NCBI RefSeq assembly: GCF_001742285.1
Contig: NZ_MIEK01000006.1
Location: forward strand, 1-64,000
DNA from: Enterococcus rivorum
GTDB lineage: Bacteria; Bacillota; Bacilli; Lactobacillales; Enterococcaceae
Direction of reading: 5' to 3'
Length of the DNA: 64,000 bases
Below the pieces are notes generated by a model. That model searched no databases. It saw only the letters and a list, made by a program, of their open reading frames with translations, and had not been told where the DNA came from. The translations under genes were made by a program, and so were the position numbers. This document shows, in pieces, positions 59,770 through 64,000 of this stretch. How positions within the stretch are numbered: the stretch's first letter is position 1; each line of letters opens with the position of its first letter.

Positions 59770-59801
59770 TAGTTATCTCGTTTTATCATCATTTTCTTCA
59801 T
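59760..59801 (-). CDS. Putative 13-codon leader peptide of the methyltransferase gene
   Basis: On the minus strand AAAGGA precedes ATG at 59801, which opens the frame MKKMMIKRDNYSI. Its last codons and TAG stop (59762-59760) are the first arm of the hairpin at 59734-59769. It starts 12 nt after the stop of the lipoprotein gene. The overlap of stop codon and hairpin arm is the layout of ribosome-controlled attenuators. Confidence 0.5.
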   Translation of the reverse strand: MKKMMIKRDNYSI

Positions 59802-59813
59802 AATTCCTTTCGA

Positions 59814-60362
59814 TTAAATTTTTGTTATTTGTACAATTGTTTGGGCATGCGTGTCTTCACTATGAATATTGTGATTTATTTGATAATTGAATTTTTCCGA
59901 AGTATACTGCTTTTCAAATGTTTCTTCAGCCATGTAGCTCTGAATTTCAGTTAAAGCGTCAGGACCATCAATCGCTAATAACAATTGTGTTAGAAACATA
60001 TTATTCCCTCGATAAACGTACTTTGCAAAAGAGCCATCTTCAGCTAAAATTGCATCGATAGTTTCCTCTGTTAAGCTGTTTAATAAATGGACCGTATTTT
60101 CTTCCCCTGCATCGGTGGTTGCTTTAACTACTTTAAGCTCATCTGCAGGAACAAATTCTTTAGAGCCTGTATTATCTTGGCTAATTTTGCTGACTTCTTC
60201 TGGGATAGGAAGTTGAACAACAACTTCTTTTTGAACAGATTCCAACGTAGAGAACGTCTTAAGCTCTTCTTCAAGAGCAGATTTGCTTTTCTTTTTAGAA
60301 CCACAACCAGCTAGAGTAAAAACTGATAATAAAATAGTACCCCATATAATGACTTTTTTCAT
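59814..60362 (-). CDS. Putative lipoprotein of unknown function
   Basis: 182 residues. The signal peptide ends in the lipobox TLAGC with Cys20, followed by a Lys/Ser linker (GSKKKSKSALEEEL). The mature part is acidic, with LNSLTEETIDAILAEDGSFAKYVYRGNNMFL in the middle, and has no recognised domain. It is anchored outside the membrane. A ribosome binding site GGAGAG precedes the ATG. It lies immediately upstream of the leader of the methyltransferase gene, on the same strand. Confidence 0.78.
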   Translation of the reverse strand: MKKVIIWGTILLSVFTLAGCGSKKKSKSALEEELKTFSTLESVQKEVVVQLPIPEEVSKISQDNTGSKEFVPADELKVVKATTDAGEENTVHLLNSLTEETIDAILAEDGSFAKYVYRGNNMFLTQLLLAIDGPDALTEIQSYMAEETFEKQYTSEKFNYQINHNIHSEDTHAQTIVQITKI

Positions 60363-60577
60363 TGTTTATCTCTCCATTTAATAAAGCATTAATGCTAATA
60401 TTTTTAGTTGAATTTGATGATGTTTTGGTTGTTTAGAATCATTGAACTAGTGTAGAAAAGAGTAAGTATGGGCAAGTGAAAGGTGCCTATTTTCTACTAT
60501 TTTATAATACCATATTCCTTTTTCTAAAACAGTATATTGAATGGCTTTCAGTAAAAAATGCTATTTCAGATTTTAGC

Positions 60578-60628
60578 AAAAAAGAGTCCTAGACAAAATG
60601 AATATAATTTTGTCTAAAGCTCTTTTTA
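60578..60628 (-). terminator. Terminator of the membrane DUF218 gene
   Basis: TAGACAAAAT (60590-60599) pairs with ATTTTGTCTA (60607-60616), extended by AAAAGAG with CTCTTTT across an internal loop. The minus-strand 3' end is a T-run. Confidence 0.75.
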
Positions 60629-60669
60629 ACTTTTTTTTCAAATTTGCTAGTCAGAAAGCAAGCATAAAT

Positions 60670-61875
60670 TTATATAACAAGTAATTCTACAAGTGCTAGA
60701 AGAATCATGCATACAGCGATAAAGCTACAAACAATAATATGTCGACGCTTATACATGACAAGAATCGCGATAAATTCTCTTAAAAACGCATTGGGTAAAA
60801 AGTAAAATGCCGTTTTTGCTCCAATTCCATCCGCTTTTAAATGGGCTTTTTTGGCAAAAAGACCACTTCTGAACAAGTGGAAGTTATTTGTTGTAAAAAT
60901 AACGTTGGATGTTTCTTTGGGCATGGATTGCTCAATAATCTCTTTTGAATAAGTCATGTTTTCTAGCGTATTTCGTGAATTCGCTTCGACCAAAATATGT
61001 TCATCTGGAATTCCCTGTGCGAGCGCGTATTCTTTCATTGCTACACTTTCCGCTAAGTGCTCGTCATCTCCTCTGCCACCAGACATAATAATTTTAGGTG
61101 TTTTTAAGGTTACTCTTGACTGTGCTTTATAAAATTTGATGGCTCTCTGAATTCTATTTGCCAATAATGGGGACACTTTTTTTCCATCGATTAGGCCAGA
61201 ACCTAAAACAATAATGAAATCTTGATTATATTTCGGTCGATTAAACTGGTAAAGAACGGAGATCGTTAAAAAGTTATAAAAAACAACAAAAAAGTAAAAG
61301 AGCAGAATTGGTAAGATACTAAACAAAGGCATCGCCCAAGAAGGCAAAATCCGAGCTGAAAAATGATTGATAACTAAGAAAATAGTTAAACCGATGGCTA
61401 ATAACAGAGACAATAAATTCGCTAAAGAGTGACCTTCTTTTCGCAAGACGACAATAGCGTTCCAATAAAGAAAAATTAAAAGGGCATAGATACCTACTAA
61501 TAGCAAGGCAACCATACCAACGGCTAAAATACCTAAAGTGACTGTAAGTAAGAGATTATTTGTTTCGAAACCAAGAATGGCTATATAGAGCATAAAACTA
61601 GCTAAGAAAATATTAAACAATAAACCATTAATCAACCGACGTTTTTCTCTAAAATAAAAGAAAGCGAAGACAGAAAAACTGATCGTTGGAATTAAAAAAT
61701 AAGTGGTTTTCTGTTGCACATCAATGTAGAGAATATACAGTAAAAAGCAACCAAGCAACCAAGTTAGTTCATAAAATTTCCAATCCTTATGACTAACTTT
61801 TTTTCGCCAAACAGGGATCGCAAATACTCCCAATACATAGATACACAAAAATATAAAATCAATTAAAAACGTCAT
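60670..61875 (-). CDS. YdcF family (DUF218) multi-pass membrane protein
   Basis: 401 residues from the ATG at 61875 (AGGGG 9 nt upstream); a 24-residue in-frame extension lacks a site. About eight membrane helices in the first 215 residues precede a DUF218 domain: DFIIVLGSGLIDGKKVSPLL, KIIMSGGRGDDEHLAESVAM, EANSRNTLENMTYSKEII and VIFTTNNFHLFRSGLFAKK. A last membrane segment ends the protein. Members of this group are thought to act at the envelope; no specific function is known. Confidence 0.85.
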   Translation of the reverse strand: MTFLIDFIFLCIYVLGVFAIPVWRKKVSHKDWKFYELTWLLGCFLLYILYIDVQQKTTYFLIPTISFSVFAFFYFREKRRLINGLLFNIFLASFMLYIAILGFETNNLLLTVTLGILAVGMVALLLVGIYALLIFLYWNAIVVLRKEGHSLANLLSLLLAIGLTIFLVINHFSARILPSWAMPLFSILPILLFYFFVVFYNFLTISVLYQFNRPKYNQDFIIVLGSGLIDGKKVSPLLANRIQRAIKFYKAQSRVTLKTPKIIMSGGRGDDEHLAESVAMKEYALAQGIPDEHILVEANSRNTLENMTYSKEIIEQSMPKETSNVIFTTNNFHLFRSGLFAKKAHLKADGIGAKTAFYFLPNAFLREFIAILVMYKRRHIIVCSFIAVCMILLALVELLVI

Positions 61876-62051
61876 CCCAAAAACCCCTAACTTGTAATGT
61901 ATCTTTAGTATAGCGAAAAGAGTGAAAAAAAAACAGTATAACTTCATTTTAAATGGTTTTAAAAATATTTATTTCAACTAAAAAAATAAAGCAGCTATAA
62001 AAGCTAGTCCAGTGACTATGAGAGAAATGATAGCTGGTTCGATATCAAAAA

Positions 62052-62240
62052 AGAGGCAGCCTGCCGAAAGCAACTTTGACTAACTATTTCTTATTTATGC
62101 TCCGATCTCATCACTCTCTAAGTACTAAAGCAATAAGGACTTGAAGGACTCGACAAAAATTCATTCCTAACTGGCGTCAAATGAGCTGTAAAAAAAGGAA
62201 AACTGCTTGTAGTTCTCCAATTACTTTTGAGACTGCCTCT
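62052..62240. repeat. Gene-free segment bounded by an 8-bp inverted repeat
   Basis: The 61948-62451 gap contains no gene. AGAGGCAG (62052-62059) and CTGCCTCT (62233-62240) are exact inverted copies 173 nt apart and may delimit an intergenic repeat element. Confidence 0.3.
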
Positions 62241-62304
62241 GAGTTAATAGTTGATTATTCTCATTTTTTTGAACGGAACACTCTATCTTTTTTAGACATC
62301 AAAA

Positions 62305-62348
62305 AAGTGAGACAATAATCCGATTTACTTCTGGTTATTGTCTCACTT
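62305..62348 (-). terminator. Terminator downstream of the histidine kinase
   Basis: AAGTGAGACAATAA (62305-62318) pairs perfectly with TTATTGTCTCACTT (62335-62348). A-runs on the left give the minus-strand T-tract. Confidence 0.88.
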
Positions 62349-62451
62349 ACTTAAACTTTTCGGCAGAAATCTCAATTCCCTTTTTTATATAGTTTGTTAA
62401 ATGGTGTTTTACGAACGCCTAGCTAAAATGGAGGCTGTATTCCAGCTAATC

Positions 62452-64000
62452 CTATTTTTGAAAAGCTTTAATCGGAATTGTAATGAAAAAAGTCGTTCCA
62501 TTTTCTGGCGAAGATTCTACTGAAAGATGCCATTCGTATTTTGATACGATAGAAGCAACGGCGAAAAGTCCTAGGCCGGTGCCTTCATCAGCAGATTTAG
62601 TGGTAAAGAATGGTTCAAATATTTTTGTTGATAGTTCTTCAGGGATACCAGGGCCATTATCAGAAATTTTTAGTGTAACATATTCAATTTCTTTATCGAG
62701 TCTTTGGGTTTGTTTTTTTAAAGACTTAGCAAGAGCCTCAGGATCTGGTTCTAGTCCTACAAATATTTTGCGGTTGTTTTCCATGCCTTCACTGGCTTGA
62801 TAAGCATTCGTAATTAAGTTGTAAATTAAATTCTGTAAGTCAATTTCTTCCAATCTTGATTTACCGAGATTTTCTTGGATTGAAACAGTCAAATTTACTT
62901 TCTTTGGAATAATTCCATCGATTAGGTGAACGGCAACTATAATTGCGGCTGAAATATCAATCCATTCTTTCGTCGTCTCCTGAGTTTTTGAAAACCGTAA
63001 GACATTGGAAGATAATTTTTTTCCTTTTTGGGCAGACTTCAAAATTTCTTTAAGGTCATCTACTAATAAAGGATTTTCAGCGTACTCTTCTAAAAGGAGT
63101 TCGGCGTTGCCAATGATGGGAGTTAAGAAATTATTCATATCATGGACAATAGAAGTGGTTAGTAAGCCGACTGTCTCCATTTTATTTCGCTGATATAGTT
63201 CAAGTTCTAGTTTGTGTTGTAGATGCTGTTCTTTTTGAGTTTCAATTAAGCGTTTATTTTCTTCTTCAATTTGTTCTTTTTTTCTGAAGTTATTTATTAG
63301 TAAACTGAACATTAGTATTAACAAAAGTAGTAGTAACAGAAGACAGGAGAGGATCAGCACATAGTTGATGACCTCATCGTTACGTTCGTTATAGTCCGCA
63401 TTAATTGCTATCACCCATCGGGCAGCTCCAATGGTTACCCATTCAAATGCGCTAATTTTTAATACTTCTGTAGGGGTATCTTCATCCCACCAATACGATT
63501 TATACGTTAATTTTCCAGACTGATGAGATAGCTGATATTTCTCTAAACGTTGTAAATCAGAATAATCAAAGTCTGGGTAGAGTTTCTTTCGATCATTTAC
63601 GATCGTTAAGCCAATTTGTTTATCAACAGGGTGCATCACAACTTTCATCGATTCGTCTTTAACCATTGGATAGCCTTTATAGCCTAATTCAAAATCTTGT
63701 AAGACATTTTTATAGAATTCCTTTAGCTTTAAAGGCATAACTAAATAGCCATCAATTGTACCGTCTTGGCTTTTAATTTCTTGGTAAAAATTGATGAAGG
63801 CTTTATTTTCTATAAAGTAGGAAGCACCATTTTGATCACTAGATTGATGGAGTATTTGCTTCAAGGCGGAGTCTTTTTGGATAAAAGGAGTAACGGTTTC
63901 AGCATTTGAAATTGTAACGGATTTGTTGGCAGCCGTCCAATTAAAGGCGTAAAGAGGTTTTCCTGTAGCATCTAAGTATATAAGATAATCAACTTCATTT
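62452..64000 (-). CDS. Sensor histidine kinase, CHASE4-like (5' end outside window)
   Basis: The frame stays open from 62452 to the window edge, so the start is missing. Just inside the edge it reads DYLIYLDATGKPLYAFNW, which fits a CHASE4-type extracellular sensor. One membrane helix (about 63298-63366) leads to a coiled coil rich in Glu, Lys and Gln. The HisKA box VHDMNNFLTPIIGN follows, then the ATPase boxes NLIYNLITNAYQAS, DNGPGIP and GTGLGLF. The phospho-acceptor His lies in VHDMNN. No receiver domain follows, and no response regulator gene is in the window. Confidence 0.88.
   Translation of the reverse strand, partial: NEVDYLIYLDATGKPLYAFNWTAANKSVTISNAETVTPFIQKDSALKQILHQSSDQNGASYFIENKAFINFYQEIKSQDGTIDGYLVMPLKLKEFYKNVLQDFELGYKGYPMVKDESMKVVMHPVDKQIGLTIVNDRKKLYPDFDYSDLQRLEKYQLSHQSGKLTYKSYWWDEDTPTEVLKISAFEWVTIGAARWVIAINADYNERNDEVINYVLILSCLLLLLLLLILMFSLLINNFRKKEQIEEENKRLIETQKEQHLQHKLELELYQRNKMETVGLLTTSIVHDMNNFLTPIIGNAELLLEEYAENPLLVDDLKEILKSAQKGKKLSSNVLRFSKTQETTKEWIDISAAIIVAVHLIDGIIPKKVNLTVSIQENLGKSRLEEIDLQNLIYNLITNAYQASEGMENNRKIFVGLEPDPEALAKSLKKQTQRLDKEIEYVTLKISDNGPGIPEELSTKIFEPFFTTKSADEGTGLGLFAVASIVSKYEWHLSVESSPENGTTFFITIPIKAFQK

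Overview
The window is chromosomal DNA from a low-GC Firmicute. It is most likely an Enterococcus in or near the E. faecalis-like group. The evidence is the AT-rich sequence with strong AGGAGG ribosome binding sites and several TTG starts, a two-lipoyl-domain pyruvate dehydrogenase E2, RexAB rather than RecBCD, an RNase PH-RdgB fusion next to glutamate racemase, and an arcABC operon with its own Crp/Fnr and ArgR regulators. No rRNA, tRNA, prophage or CRISPR array was seen. The only mobile element found is an IS200-type insertion sequence.

Layout. 1-13 kb: a class A penicillin-binding protein divergent from tyrS, two DUF1801 genes and a YdeI-like gene, nfo (endonuclease IV), yneF, a heterodimeric ABC exporter, and a secreted V8-type serine protease with a fibronectin III domain and two chitin-binding-like modules. 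13-23 kb: trxB, an M-box magnesium riboswitch controlling a P-type Mg2+ ATPase, and pdhABCD. 23-30 kb: a decayed DUF5680 gene, a flavoprotein, gdhA, pgi, three small genes of unknown function, and lepB. 30-43 kb: rexB-rexA, an HxlR regulator with a palindromic operator, a T-box leader, an IS200 element with a duplicated left end, and pheS-pheT.

43-49 kb: a divergent polar amino acid ABC transporter (ATPase, binding protein, two permeases), then murI - RNase PH/RdgB - phosphodiesterase. 49-56 kb: the arginine deiminase locus arcA-arcB-arcC-arcR, a YfcC-type transporter and argR, which convert arginine to ornithine, ammonia, CO2 and ATP. 56-64 kb: cbpB (c-di-AMP-binding CBS protein), dapH, a DUF218 protein, a methyltransferase preceded by what looks like a leader-peptide attenuator, a lipoprotein, a membrane DUF218 protein, and a CHASE4-type histidine kinase that runs off the end of the window.

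Most of the window is ordinary housekeeping sequence. Four parts deserve attention. First, the methyltransferase leader (59.66-59.80 kb) has a 13-codon reading frame and four mutually complementary segments. Second, the IS200 copy with two left ends sits between the Phe T-box terminator and pheS. Third, the protease has an unusual domain architecture. Fourth, several intergenic stretches hold repeated or structured sequence. All functional assignments rest on recognised motifs and gene context; no database search was possible.
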